DNA of 64,000 nucleotides, from contig JANQSN010000019.1 in the NCBI GenBank assembly GCA_028284045.1, positions 1-64,000 of the forward strand. Reading direction: 5' to 3'. The notes under the pieces are model-generated. The model was not told the origin of the DNA. It was given only the letters and a program-made list of their open reading frames with translations, and did not search any database. The stretch comes from Alphaproteobacteria bacterium. Its GTDB lineage: Bacteria; Pseudomonadota; Alphaproteobacteria; DSM-16000; Inquilinaceae. A program made the translations under genes and the position numbers. Positions 8,611 through 16,488 of this stretch are shown here, one piece after another; within the stretch, counting starts at the first letter, position 1; each line of letters begins with the position of its first letter.

Positions 8611-8946
8611 ATGGCGAAGAACTATGTGCAGCGTGGCGAGACGATCACGCTCACCGCGCCCTACGCGGTGTCGAGCGGCGGCGGGCTGCTGGTCGGCGGG
8701 CTCTTCGGCGTCGCGGCCGCCGACGCGGCGATCGGCGCAGACGTCGAAGCGGCCACGGTCGGCGTCTGGGACCTTGCCAAGGCGTCGGCCCAGGCCTGGA
8801 CGCAAGGCGTGGCGGTCTACTGGGACAACGCAACGAAGCTCGTCACCACCGTTTCGACGAACAACACGTTCATCGGCTACGCGACGCAGGCGGCGGCTAA
8901 CCCGTCGGCGACGGGTCGGGTCAAGCTGGTACACGCCACGGCTTAG
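8611..8946 (+). CDS. DUF2190 capsid decoration protein
   Basis: 111 residues with the DUF2190 pattern: N-terminal KNYVQRGETITLTAPYAV, the Gly-rich GGGLLVGGLFGVA strand, then VGVWDLAKASAQAW and GVAVYWD. Family members sit on the capsid surface as cement or decoration proteins. It follows the connector gene by three bases. The next 139 bases up to the tape-measure gene are non-coding and GC-rich. Confidence 0.8.
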   Translation: MAKNYVQRGETITLTAPYAVSSGGGLLVGGLFGVAAADAAIGADVEAATVGVWDLAKASAQAWTQGVAVYWDNATKLVTTVSTNNTFIGYATQAAANPSATGRVKLVHATA

Positions 8947-9085
8947 GGCGGGGGGCGTCTGACGGCGCCGTGGCCCGCCGAACAACGGGAAGCGACTTCC
9001 GGCCCGCCCCCGGCGAAGGGCGAAGCGTCGGCGAAATGACCGGTCAAGGTCGCGCGGCCACTCCCATTCCTGACGAGGATGCGTC

Positions 9086-11659
9086 ATGACGACGTTATCG
9101 GACCTCAACATCAGGATCATGAGCGACGCAGCGCGCGTCGATCCGACGATCGCGCGAGCGGAGGCGGCGGTGAACCGTTCGTTCCGGTCGATGACGGGCG
9201 CGGCGGACAGAATGACGGCCGGGTTCCGGCGGATCGAGGCAGCGGCCGGCGGCGTTCGCACGGCGGTGGCAGCGATGGGGACGGCGTTGGCTGTCCGACG
9301 GGTGGCGACGATGGCGTCGTCTGCGCTCGAGAGCGCGAACAGCCTGAATGACCTCTCGCAGACCCTTGGACTGACGGCCGAACGGCTTCAGGAATATCGC
9401 TTCGCCGCACTGCAGGTGGGTATCGCGCAAGGCGACCTGGACAACAACCTGATCCGGTTCACTCGCCGGCTTGGTCTGGCGCGCCAGGGGACCGGCGCGT
9501 TGGCCAATGTCGCGCGCGAACTCAACCTTGACCTCAGCGATAGCAACACCGCCTTCCGCCAGATCGCGGACGCGATCGCCGCGGCGGACGACGCCGCCGA
9601 CGCCGCGCGCTTCGCCGACGCCGCCTTCGGCCGGTTCGGCGTGACCATGGCGCGCCTCTTCCAGAACGGCGTTCAGGGCTTCGACGACATGATCCAGAGG
9701 GCGCGCGATCTGGGCGCCATCATCTCCGACGATCTTGTCGACGCCGCGGCGGACACCAACACCAACCTCGCCATCATGCGAAACGCCATGAGCACGGCGT
9801 TCGACGCCGGGATCCTCGAGCCGATCGTTCAACGGTTCGGCGACATTGGCACCGCGATGAACGAGATGATCCCGGTTGCGCGGCAATGGGGACAGATCGC
9901 CGGACAGTCGCTCACCCTGGTTGCGGATGCCGCGTCCTTCGCTGCACGCAACATGGACGAACTGACGATCGGCGCGACGGCACTGGTCGGCGCCCGGATC
10001 GGGTCCGTCATCCCTGGGTGGGGAACGGCGATCGGGGCGGTCGCTGGCGGTCTCGTCGGTCTCGCTATGACGATGGACGACGCCGCCGCAGCCGCCGACG
10101 GCATGGCGACGTCGGTCGATGGCATTTCTTCCTCGATGTGGGATCTCATCCGCGTCAACGACCAGGCGACAGTCTCGCTGCTGCGGTTCTGGCAGGCGAC
10201 GGGTGAGGCGGCGCCGGCGATGACGCCCGAGTTGATGCCCGGTGTTCAGCGGATCATGGCGGAGCGTGCTGCGCTGGAACGACAGGTCCAGCAGGTCATG
10301 GACGCAACCCGGGTCGTCGAACCCGAAGGCGTTCGTTTCCCGGGCCTGAGTACCGCCGAGGGTCAGGCGATGCTGGACCGGATCAACGAGCTGGACCAGG
10401 CGCTAGAGCACCTCGGCAGAACAGGTAGCGGCAACCTGGAAGCGATGGAGCGCGCGAGCCGGGCGCTGAACCGGATTCCGCCAAGTGCCACCGCGGCTGC
10501 GGACACGGCGGCTCGCGTGGCGCAGGAGTTGCAGGAGATCACCGACACAGCGAGCGAGACAGCGACGGCTGTCGCCGCCGCTGGATCGGCGACGGCGGCC
10601 GCGAGCGATGCCTATGAGGCCTTCCTGACGGATCTCGATCGGCAAATTGCCGCGCAGCAACGCATCGTCGAAGCCCATGCCCTCGGTGCCGACGCAGTGC
10701 GGGAGGCGGAGACTGCCACCCGGGCTTACGCCGATGCCGTCCGCCTCGGTGTCGCCGAGGACAAAAAGGCCGTCGCGGCCATCCAGGAGCGCCATACAGC
10801 GATGGCCACCCTTGGCGACCAACGCTCGCTCGCCGGCATGGAGAACAGCCTGAACCTCGATCTGCTGGCCGCGCAGGATCGGTTCTCCCTGATCGGCTTG
10901 ACCGGCCAGAGCCTGGCGGAGACCGAAGCTCGGCTGAACATCATCAACGACCTGCGACGCCAGAACGTGGACCTCGAGAGCCAAGCGGCGCAACGGATGA
11001 TCGCAACGGCCCAAGCCACGGCGCGAGCGCAGTTCCAGATGCAGGAACTGTCCGGCATCGTCGGGACGGCTTACCAGGGCATTGGAACGCTGGCGACGAC
11101 GGCGATCACCGACTTCGAGAACCTCGGCAACGTCGCCATTTCCGTCATCAATCAGATCGCCAGCGCGATCATCCAGGCCGGCATCAACCGATTGGTCGGA
11201 TCGCTGTTCGGCGGTCTATTCGGCGGGTTCGGCGGCGGTGGCGTTCCCTTCGGCTTTGGTCTCGTCGGCGGGCTGTTCCATGAGGGCTACACGCCCGGTA
11301 GCCGGCCGACCCAGTTCCGGACGGTCGACCCGAGGCACTTCCTTACGGCGCCTCGCCTTCACAGCGGTTTCTCGCCGATCGGTCCCAACGAGATGGCGGC
11401 GATCATCGACCGCCGCGAAGAGGTCCTGACGCCAGACAACCCGCGGCACATCTTCAACGCCGGACGTCAACCCGACGTGCGGCGGGCGGACAAATCGGGC
11501 GACCTGCACGTCAACCAGACCCTCAACGTTGGCCTCGGCGTCCAGCAGGCGGTGCGGGCGGAGTTCATGCGCATGGCGCCGCAGATGGAGGCGATCGCCG
11601 TTGCAGCGGTGCGGGAGGCGCGGGCCCGCGATCCGGACTATTTCGAGGTCACGCCATGA
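9086..11659 (+). CDS. Tail tape measure-like protein
   Basis: 857 residues. The N-terminus (FRSMTGAADRMTAGFRRIEAA) and a long Ala-rich helical body are typical of tape measures. A hydrophobic Gly-rich segment near 300-330 (ALVGARIGSVIPGWGTAIG) and a second near ~715 (GSLFGGLFGGFGGGG) fit membrane-inserting parts, and the C-terminal HEGYTPG ... GPNEMAAIIDRREEVLTPDN stretch recurs in many phage tape measures. By the usual ~1.5 angstrom per residue rule it would set a tail of ~120-130 nm. It is strange without tail-tube genes next to it. Confidence 0.8.
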   Translation: MTTLSDLNIRIMSDAARVDPTIARAEAAVNRSFRSMTGAADRMTAGFRRIEAAAGGVRTAVAAMGTALAVRRVATMASSALESANSLNDLSQTLGLTAERLQEYRFAALQVGIAQGDLDNNLIRFTRRLGLARQGTGALANVARELNLDLSDSNTAFRQIADAIAAADDAADAARFADAAFGRFGVTMARLFQNGVQGFDDMIQRARDLGAIISDDLVDAAADTNTNLAIMRNAMSTAFDAGILEPIVQRFGDIGTAMNEMIPVARQWGQIAGQSLTLVADAASFAARNMDELTIGATALVGARIGSVIPGWGTAIGAVAGGLVGLAMTMDDAAAAADGMATSVDGISSSMWDLIRVNDQATVSLLRFWQATGEAAPAMTPELMPGVQRIMAERAALERQVQQVMDATRVVEPEGVRFPGLSTAEGQAMLDRINELDQALEHLGRTGSGNLEAMERASRALNRIPPSATAAADTAARVAQELQEITDTASETATAVAAAGSATAAASDAYEAFLTDLDRQIAAQQRIVEAHALGADAVREAETATRAYADAVRLGVAEDKKAVAAIQERHTAMATLGDQRSLAGMENSLNLDLLAAQDRFSLIGLTGQSLAETEARLNIINDLRRQNVDLESQAAQRMIATAQATARAQFQMQELSGIVGTAYQGIGTLATTAITDFENLGNVAISVINQIASAIIQAGINRLVGSLFGGLFGGFGGGGVPFGFGLVGGLFHEGYTPGSRPTQFRTVDPRHFLTAPRLHSGFSPIGPNEMAAIIDRREEVLTPDNPRHIFNAGRQPDVRRADKSGDLHVNQTLNVGLGVQQAVRAEFMRMAPQMEAIAVAAVREARARDPDYFEVTP

Positions 11660-12243
11660 TCCGCGCGCACGTTACCAGGACCTGGCATGGCGACCGCGTC
11701 CGCCGGGAGATCCGCAAGGCGACGGCGGCCGCCTTGACGGAGACGGCGCGGAAGGCCGAACAGCATGTGAAACTGCAACTGCCGAAGGTCTTCGACCGGC
11801 CGACGCCCTTCACCCAGCGCGCCCCCGCCCATGCCCGTGCGCGCGAGACCGAGAACCCGATCGAGGCCCGCGTCTATATCCGGCCGATCCAGCGAGAGTA
11901 CCTGCGGCTTCAGGTGACCGGCGGCACGCGCCGTGCCGGTGGCAGTGGCCTGTTGGTCCCGCGCGGGGCACGCCTGAACCGCTACGGCAACCTTCCGCGC
12001 GGCTACCTGAAGCGCATGCTCTCCCGGCCCGATACCTTCGTTGGCACGGTTGCTGGCGTGCGCGGCCTATGGCAGCGCGCCGGCCGCGGTCGGCGCCGGC
12101 TGAAGCTGCTGGTCGCCTTCGAGCGGCAGGCCACCTATCGGCCTCACTTCGACCTGCGCGGCCTGGTGACGGAGTCGGTCCAGCGGACCTACCGCCAGGA
12201 CTTCCGGGCCGCCTTCGCCCGCATCCTGAGCCGCCGGAGGTGA
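11656..12243 (+). CDS. Minor tail protein Z-like / tail completion protein
   Basis: 195 residues, very basic. It opens with RREIRKATAAALTETARKAEQHVKLQLP, continues with PTPFTQRAP, a YLRLQVTGGTRR strand and RLNRYGNLPRG, and ends with an Arg-rich helix. This resembles the lambda Z / gp10-like tail-completion group. The start overlaps the tape-measure stop by four bases (ATGA). In lambda Z acts at the head-proximal end of the tail. Here it may be one of only two tail-related genes. Confidence 0.6.
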   Translation: MIRAHVTRTWHGDRVRREIRKATAAALTETARKAEQHVKLQLPKVFDRPTPFTQRAPAHARARETENPIEARVYIRPIQREYLRLQVTGGTRRAGGSGLLVPRGARLNRYGNLPRGYLKRMLSRPDTFVGTVAGVRGLWQRAGRGRRRLKLLVAFERQATYRPHFDLRGLVTESVQRTYRQDFRAAFARILSRRR

Positions 12244-12244
12244 C

Positions 12245-12505
12245 ATGGCCGACGATCTGGACCATCTCGCCGAGTGCCTGCAGACCCTGCGCGCCAGCGT
12301 AGAGGACGGGGTGCTCGACACCTACACGCCCCAGCAGCGCAACGGCATGATCGCCCTGACCCTCGACCAGGCGATCGCAGTGGTCAACGTCGCCCGCCGC
12401 TGGCGGACCATGGCGCTGGAAGCGCAGGCCCGGCTGCTGACCGACCGCGCCGACGAGGTGCGGGCGCAGACCCTGGCCGCGACACGGCATGCCGGGTCAG
12501 CTTGA
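12245..12505 (+). CDS. Hypothetical small element protein
   Basis: 86 residues, not recognised. It is acidic at the N-terminus and wholly helical in appearance, with no signal or membrane segment. ATG follows the preceding stop directly (GGTGACATG), so it is translated with the Z-like gene. It ends the structural operon; 160 bases later comes the GIY-YIG-like gene behind an inverted repeat. Confidence 0.5.
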   Translation: MADDLDHLAECLQTLRASVEDGVLDTYTPQQRNGMIALTLDQAIAVVNVARRWRTMALEAQARLLTDRADEVRAQTLAATRHAGSA

Positions 12506-12589
12506 GGATAGGTATTAGGCCTGGATGGCCCCTGTGGGCCCGTCTGACGATGTTCTCAAAATGTCCTAGCCCGGCCCACACGGTCTGGT

Positions 12590-12652
12590 GTACGAATCCG
12601 AAAGCCGCCCCAGATTTGGCGATCAGGCGGGCGGCTTTCGTACAACCAGAAA
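12590..12652. promoter_or_regulatory. Inverted repeat, possible terminator or 5' hairpin
   Basis: GAAAGCCGCC and GGCGGCTTTC, with a 20-odd-base loop between them, can pair; outer GTAC bases extend the stem. It lies after the structural operon and just before the GIY-YIG-like gene. There is no U-run, so intrinsic termination is doubtful. Confidence 0.45.
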
Positions 12653-12667
12653 TTGAGGTGCTAGACA

Positions 12668-13030
12668 ATGCCGACGTTCACTTTGACCGGCTCGTCCGGT
12701 AAGTCTTACGTCTTCGTCGTCGTTGATGCAAGCCGCCCTGTCCACTGGAACAGGGTGGGAGGGCTCTACGCTTTCGCGGACGCGGAAGGCAGGCCAAAGT
12801 ACATCGGACAGACTGGAGATTTCGTGTCTCGGAATCCCGGTGTAACGCACGAGTACTGGCAAAGAGCACGGTCCTACGGCGCGAGCATCATCCTCGCCAT
12901 GGTGCTGGCCGGCGGCGAGGACACCAGGCGAGCTGCGGAGGCGGATTTGATCCGCTATTACGATCCTCCAGCCAATAGGCAATTGGCCAGCAACCTAGGC
13001 GCCGGGACACGTCTCCTATTCGGCGCATGA
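12668..13030 (+). CDS. GIY-YIG-like endonuclease domain protein
   Basis: 120 residues made of one domain. GLYAF at 32-36 and KYIGQT at 44-49 are the two signature strands of the GIY-YIG fold, with Arg55 and His61 after them and Glu91 followed by PPAN near 100 as the expected metal-binding Glu and Asn. The first strand reads GLY, not GIY, which is allowed in the family. It is not inside an intron and is not a homing endonuclease by context. Roles could be element maintenance, packaging or exclusion of rivals; none is shown. Confidence 0.65.
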   Translation: MPTFTLTGSSGKSYVFVVVDASRPVHWNRVGGLYAFADAEGRPKYIGQTGDFVSRNPGVTHEYWQRARSYGASIILAMVLAGGEDTRRAAEADLIRYYDPPANRQLASNLGAGTRLLFGA

Positions 13031-13156
13031 GTTCATCCCGAAGGCGCGGCAGGATCTTGGGACTGCCGCGCCGCCGCGGATAGGTGGGCGATAGCCTGCA
13101 CTAAGGTGCACCCGCAGCAAGCGGGTGGCCGTGCTGCGCGTTTCGAGGCAGTACGC

Positions 13157-13217
13157 GAAACGCGTTTCATGGCGGCTGCCATCGCCGTTTCATAGCGGCT
13201 GCTATGGCGGTCGCTAT
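13157..13217. repeat. Array of three spaced palindromes
   Basis: ATGGC-GGCT-GCCAT at 13169-13182, ATAGC-GGCT-GCTAT at 13192-13205 and ATGGC-GGTC-GCTAT at 13204-13217. The first two are 23 bp apart and both preceded by GTTTC; a perfect GAAACGCGTTTC palindrome lies at 13157-13168. Evenly spaced, same-shape palindromes suggest an operator cluster or recombination/replication site. Confidence 0.6.
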
Positions 13218-13229
13218 GGCTCGACGATG

Positions 13230-13344
13230 ATCGTCACGGTGCGCGGGTGACAATCGTCACGGTGATTGTGACGATCTCCGTCGAGAGGTCGTAACCACCA
13301 TCGTAACGATGTGCGCCGCCGCATCTTGACGACGATCGTCACGG
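13230..13344. repeat. ATCGTCAC repeat cluster
   Basis: ATCGTCACGG occurs at 13230-13239, 13253-13262 and 13335-13344, and its reverse complement GTGACGAT at 13268-13275, forming an inverted pair with the second copy. A related CATCGTAACGATG lies at ~13299. No gene occupies 13031-13358; this and the palindrome array fill it. Confidence 0.6.
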
Positions 13345-13500
13345 GTTCTGTTGAGACGCTAGGTCGTATTGCCTGAACGCGAAGGCCGCCTCAGCCTCTC
13401 GGCGTTCGCCCGTGCCCGTTGACAGGCGATGGCGGCGGCCGTCGGCGCGCCAGCAGATGTGCCAGACTCCCCGGGTGGCGTGAAACTTAAGGCATTGGCC
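13339..13500 (-). pseudogene. Relic of a tyrosine recombinase N-terminal domain
   Basis: Read in a different frame from the overlapping HTH gene, this stretch codes for VWHICWRADGRRHRLSTGTG and then ERREAEAAFAFRQYDL. That is the usual beta-strand plus helix of the arm-binding domain at the start of phage integrases. It ends in a stop shortly afterwards with no core or catalytic domain. It may be what remains of an earlier integrase once placed after its HTH partner. The match is short and by eye. Confidence 0.3.
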
Positions 13501-13745
13501 GGAGGCGCGTCGGGGTATCGCGGCGCTTCCTCGGTGCGACGGCGGCGCGCCGCCTCGGCCTCGGCTTCGCGCTCCGCCAGGTAGGCGCGCACCGCCTCGC
13601 GGGTGATCTGGTAGCGGCCGGCCACCTTGAACGCGCGTAGCCGCCCCACCAAGCACTCATTGGAAACGAACCGCGGCGACGCGCGTAAGACCTGCGCTAC
13701 CTCTGGCACCAAAGCCCGCTCCGGGAGGTCGTCGATGGATCGCAT
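13359..13745 (-). CDS. HTH DNA-binding protein, excisionase-like
   Basis: 128 residues, one of the few minus-strand genes of the element. The N-terminal ~70 residues hold an HTH: LVPEVAQVLRASPRFVSNECLVGRLRAFKVAGRYQITREAV in two short pieces, a MerR/Xis-type recognition helix and wing, then a charged helix AYLAEREAEAEAARRRR. The C-terminal half is Pro/Ala-rich. ATG at 13745 is the start giving a clean domain; a longer reading to 14300 would add low-quality sequence. A 23-bp palindrome 77 bases upstream is a likely operator. Confidence 0.6.
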   Translation of the reverse strand: MRSIDDLPERALVPEVAQVLRASPRFVSNECLVGRLRAFKVAGRYQITREAVRAYLAEREAEAEAARRRRTEEAPRYPDAPPANALSFTPPGESGTSAGAPTAAAIACQRARANAERLRRPSRSGNTT

Positions 13746-13821
13746 GGGGTCGCGTCTCGTGGCTGTGTCGAGGCTCTGCCTCAGAGATTGGAACAGCGCC
13801 TGTTGTGCCGCCGGCACGAGG

Positions 13822-13844
13822 TCTGTCACATCGCCTGTGACAGA
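13822..13844. promoter_or_regulatory. Operator-like 23-bp palindrome
   Basis: Arms TCTGTCAC and GTGACAGA flank a 7-base centre. It lies 77 bases upstream of the minus-strand HTH gene, the right place for autoregulation or for control of the divergent operon. Confidence 0.55.
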
Positions 13845-14100
13845 AGCTCGACAGACGGCTTGACCGGGCACGCTGGCACGCATGCGCCCGCGCCGGCTTG
13901 ATGAAGCGGGCGCCGTGAGGCACGGTGTTGGGTGGGGTGTGAGAGCCCTGACACAGGCCGGTTGAGGTGCGCCAACACCAGAACCGGAAGCGAGCGGATT
14001 CGCCGAGACGGCGTTTCCCGCACCGGCCGAATATGGCCGGGAGCCGTCGGCTATGTCCAGGGGCAACCTAAAGGCTGGCGGACGCGTCCTGTGTCGCGTT

Positions 14101-14145
14101 CTCACCTCCCGGCTGCCGGTGGCCACCACCGGCAACGGCTGTGAG
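14101..14145. promoter_or_regulatory. Strong hairpin upstream of 14170 gene
   Basis: TGCCGGTGG at 14114-14122 pairs perfectly with CCACCGGCA at 14126-14134 over a 3-base loop, and outer CTCAC and GTGAG at the limits add another paired stretch. It sits 25 bases before the ATG at 14170, so it could be a leader hairpin affecting translation. Confidence 0.45.
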
Positions 14146-14169
14146 AAGCCCAACACGGGACCGACCCAC

Positions 14170-14469
14170 ATGAGTACCTGCACCACACATCTACGGAAGG
14201 CCGATTCAAGTCGCGTCGAGCGCGATCCCCTCCTCTGTGCCCTCACCAACCTCGAGGACATCCTGATCCCGATGGAGGCAGCCGCACTGGCGCTGTTCAA
14301 GCTCGCCTGCCACGAGGCCGTCGCCTTCGACCGGAAGCCCGATGATGCCTGGCTTGGCGCGCAATGGCTGGCGGAACAGATCTACGCCATGGCGACGCGA
14401 GCCTGTGAGCAGCACGCAGCCGTGCATGAGGCGGCGCACGAGGCTTTGCGCCGGAGGGCGGCGTCATGA
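14170..14469 (+). CDS. Hypothetical element protein
   Basis: 99 residues, soluble and helical, unrecognised. Features are an early CTTH segment and a C-terminal helix with several His and Cys residues (ACEQHAAVHEAAHEALRRR), which could bind metal or simply be amphipathic. ATG at 14170 is the only start that avoids reading through the leader hairpin. It overlaps the next gene by four bases (ATGA), so the two are translated together. Confidence 0.5.
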   Translation: MSTCTTHLRKADSSRVERDPLLCALTNLEDILIPMEAAALALFKLACHEAVAFDRKPDDAWLGAQWLAEQIYAMATRACEQHAAVHEAAHEALRRRAAS

Positions 14470-15062
14470 CGGACATGGCAACCATCTGCACCAAGGTCGG
14501 CGAGATCGAAGGGCCGTTGATCGAACTCCACGGGCTGGCGATCATCCTCCACGAGTGGACGTCGGCCGCCGTCGAGGCCTGCTCAGACCACGAGAGGGAC
14601 CATTGGGCCGGCCTTACCCACCTCGGCGACTCGATCATCAGCACCAGTAGTGAATTGCGCCGGCGCTGGGATGCCGCCTGGGAAGCGATCCCGGGCGGTC
14701 CAGGGTCAGAGGCCCCGGCCGTCCCGCCGAAGGCCACGTCATTCACTGACGAGTTCCGGGCGATGCGAGCTCAACTGGCGGCGATCGAGGCGGCGGCTGC
14801 CGACACCGACCCACCCGCCACCCTGCTTGCCGCCTATGCCGAATGGCGGGAGGCGAGAGGGCAACTGAGAGCGGTCCGTCGGTCTATCCCTGCCGAACAG
14901 GTCTCGGCGGCGTCACCACAAGGACGCCGCGCGCTCGCCAAAGCCAGACGGCGATGTAACGAGGCGATGCCGATCCTCGTGCGCGAATTGGCATTCGCAC
15001 TCAAGGTCGGGGATGAGGACGTATTCGACCTCGCCTCGGACGTGTTTGACCACAGCCCGTGA
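14466..15062 (+). CDS. Hypothetical helical element protein
   Basis: 198 residues, unrecognised. It is helical throughout, with a Pro-rich hinge near residue 80 and a basic stretch RRALAKARRRCNEAM toward the C-terminus. The N-terminal part (EGPLIELHGLAIILHEW) shows weak similarity to the first protein of this pair (LEDILIPMEAAALALFKLA), suggesting the two are related or partner in a complex. Translationally coupled to the gene before it. Confidence 0.5.
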   Translation: MTDMATICTKVGEIEGPLIELHGLAIILHEWTSAAVEACSDHERDHWAGLTHLGDSIISTSSELRRRWDAAWEAIPGGPGSEAPAVPPKATSFTDEFRAMRAQLAAIEAAAADTDPPATLLAAYAEWREARGQLRAVRRSIPAEQVSAASPQGRRALAKARRRCNEAMPILVRELAFALKVGDEDVFDLASDVFDHSP

Positions 15063-15193
15063 TCCGGCGTCTGGCTGTGGCGATGGCCGGGCCTTCGGGC
15101 CCGGCCCTTCTCGTGTCCGCAGGTTGGCGGGATCCTGATACGATAGCGATCAGCGCCCAATTCTCGCCTTGCGGAGACAAGAGGGAACCAGCC

Positions 15194-15538
15194 ATGCGCG
15201 ACACGCTCTACTGCACCGGCGGCGCCGTCATGTTCCTCGGCGTCGTCGGTGCCTTCCTTACCCTGCACGCGGCGGCAGATTGCCGGGTGGGCGAACTTTG
15301 CATGTTCTTGCGGGAGATCCGGATCGAGGCGGCGATCTCGGCTCTCATCTCCGCCTGGCTGACCGGGATCTTCTTCATCGCACTCGGCTACATCACCCGA
15401 CTGCTCGAGGACATCCGAGCACATGGGCTGCAGCCACAGGCGACGAAGCGCGACCCCGTGATGGCCGGCGGCCCCGATCGCCTATCGACACGCCCGACCA
15501 CCTTCACCCCGACCCGCCGCGACCCGGGCGGTGTTTGA
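15194..15538 (+). CDS. Small membrane protein
   Basis: 114 residues with two predicted membrane segments: GGAVMFLGVVGAFLTLHAA near 10-28 and a second around ISALISAWLTGIFFIALGY near 49-67. Between them is a short loop with two Cys. The C-terminal ~45 residues are polar and Pro/Arg-rich. Two membrane helices and a polar tail could fit a holin-like or superinfection-exclusion protein, but no family is recognised and no endolysin is nearby. ATG at 15194 follows GAGGGA. Confidence 0.45.
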   Translation: MRDTLYCTGGAVMFLGVVGAFLTLHAAADCRVGELCMFLREIRIEAAISALISAWLTGIFFIALGYITRLLEDIRAHGLQPQATKRDPVMAGGPDRLSTRPTTFTPTRRDPGGV

Positions 15539-15592
15539 TCCTGCTGCTGGTGAGGAGAACGCAGCCGGACCCTTGGGTTCGGCCGCCTCCCT

Positions 15593-16234
15593 TTGGATAC
15601 CGTGGTTCAGCAGATCTTTCGGCAAATCTACTCTAGGGAAGGACTCCTCGTCGTGCTTGTACAGAGCAAACTCATCCTCGCAGAACCGGCCGACAAGATC
15701 GCCGTACTTAACAGTGTTTATACTGCTCTTGTTGGCATATTAAATAGCACAACACAAGCCGTTGAGAGGTTAGTCATCATTATATACACAATACTACTTA
15801 CTTTCATCGGATGGTTTGTAACATCAGATATAGAAAGAGACATCGCGACAGTCGGGTACTTCGCACTATCGCCACTGATTGTGGGGGTGATGGGATACAT
15901 GATCGCGCGACGGCTTTCGTCTCGCTACCACGACGTCGCATACGCGATAAACAGGTTCAACCTGGCTCAAAGAGTTACAGAGCCTGGAATCTACCTGGAT
16001 GGCGAACCGCTATTCCCTGAAACGTGGTCTCAGATCATACAGAAGAATACGGTAGATGAGCAGACTGATAGATCTCCGGAACCATCATTTAGATTAGCGA
16101 TGAATGCCATAATATTTGTATCCGTTTTTTGTACTCTTGCTGTAGTCCTTCCAGAGATCGAGAACATCGGCAATCTATTGGTCGATGGCACCCGACCTAT
16201 TGCTGACCAAGAAGGTCTGATACCTCCCGAGTAG
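15593..16234 (+). CDS. AT-rich cargo membrane protein
   Basis: 213 residues, likely TTG start. It has three hydrophobic segments: LVIIIYTILLTFIGWF near 61-76, then GYFALSPLIVGVMGYMIA near 88-105, and AMNAIIFVSVFCTLAVVL near 168-185. The linker between the second and third is cytosol-like and charged. Base composition is visibly richer in A/T than the rest of the element, with codons such as ATA and TTA that neighbours avoid, so it was acquired from elsewhere. It lies between the structural part and the integrase, where phages often carry extra genes. Function unknown. Confidence 0.5.
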   Translation: MDTVVQQIFRQIYSREGLLVVLVQSKLILAEPADKIAVLNSVYTALVGILNSTTQAVERLVIIIYTILLTFIGWFVTSDIERDIATVGYFALSPLIVGVMGYMIARRLSSRYHDVAYAINRFNLAQRVTEPGIYLDGEPLFPETWSQIIQKNTVDEQTDRSPEPSFRLAMNAIIFVSVFCTLAVVLPEIENIGNLLVDGTRPIADQEGLIPPE

Positions 16235-16488
16235 CTGTCTAGAGATACTAAGACGAACCTGGCTCCCTGAGCGGCTCGCTTGCGCGATCGACACACCGAG
16301 CAGCATGGCCGTCGCCGAGCGGCACCGAAACCCGCCGGGCGACCTTGAGCCCCCTACGTTGCCTTGACCGGTTGTGACCATGGGCCGACGCTCTCGCGTT
16401 GCAGCTTCGGCCACACAGTTTGGCGGTAGAGTTCGAGTCCGATACGTCTCACGCCAAACGATACGAGAAGCATTGGAAGGTTTGGCGC

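Larger units (their letters stand above)
13746..14169. promoter_or_regulatory. Divergent control region without genes
   Basis: 424 bases between the minus-strand HTH gene and the plus-strand operon at 14170. It holds the palindrome at 13822-13844 and the hairpin at 14101-14145; I see no convincing gene in it. Confidence 0.5.

Noticed and set aside
9086-11659. Tape measure as a host-encoded or unrelated coiled-coil protein
   Set aside because: The C-terminal Gly-rich segment and the EEVLTPDN-type ending, plus the place between head genes and a Z-like gene, fit a tape measure better.
13746-14300. Long N-terminal extension of the minus-strand HTH gene
   Set aside because: The added sequence is low-complexity, crosses the operator palindrome and hairpin, and overlaps the divergent gene at 14170.
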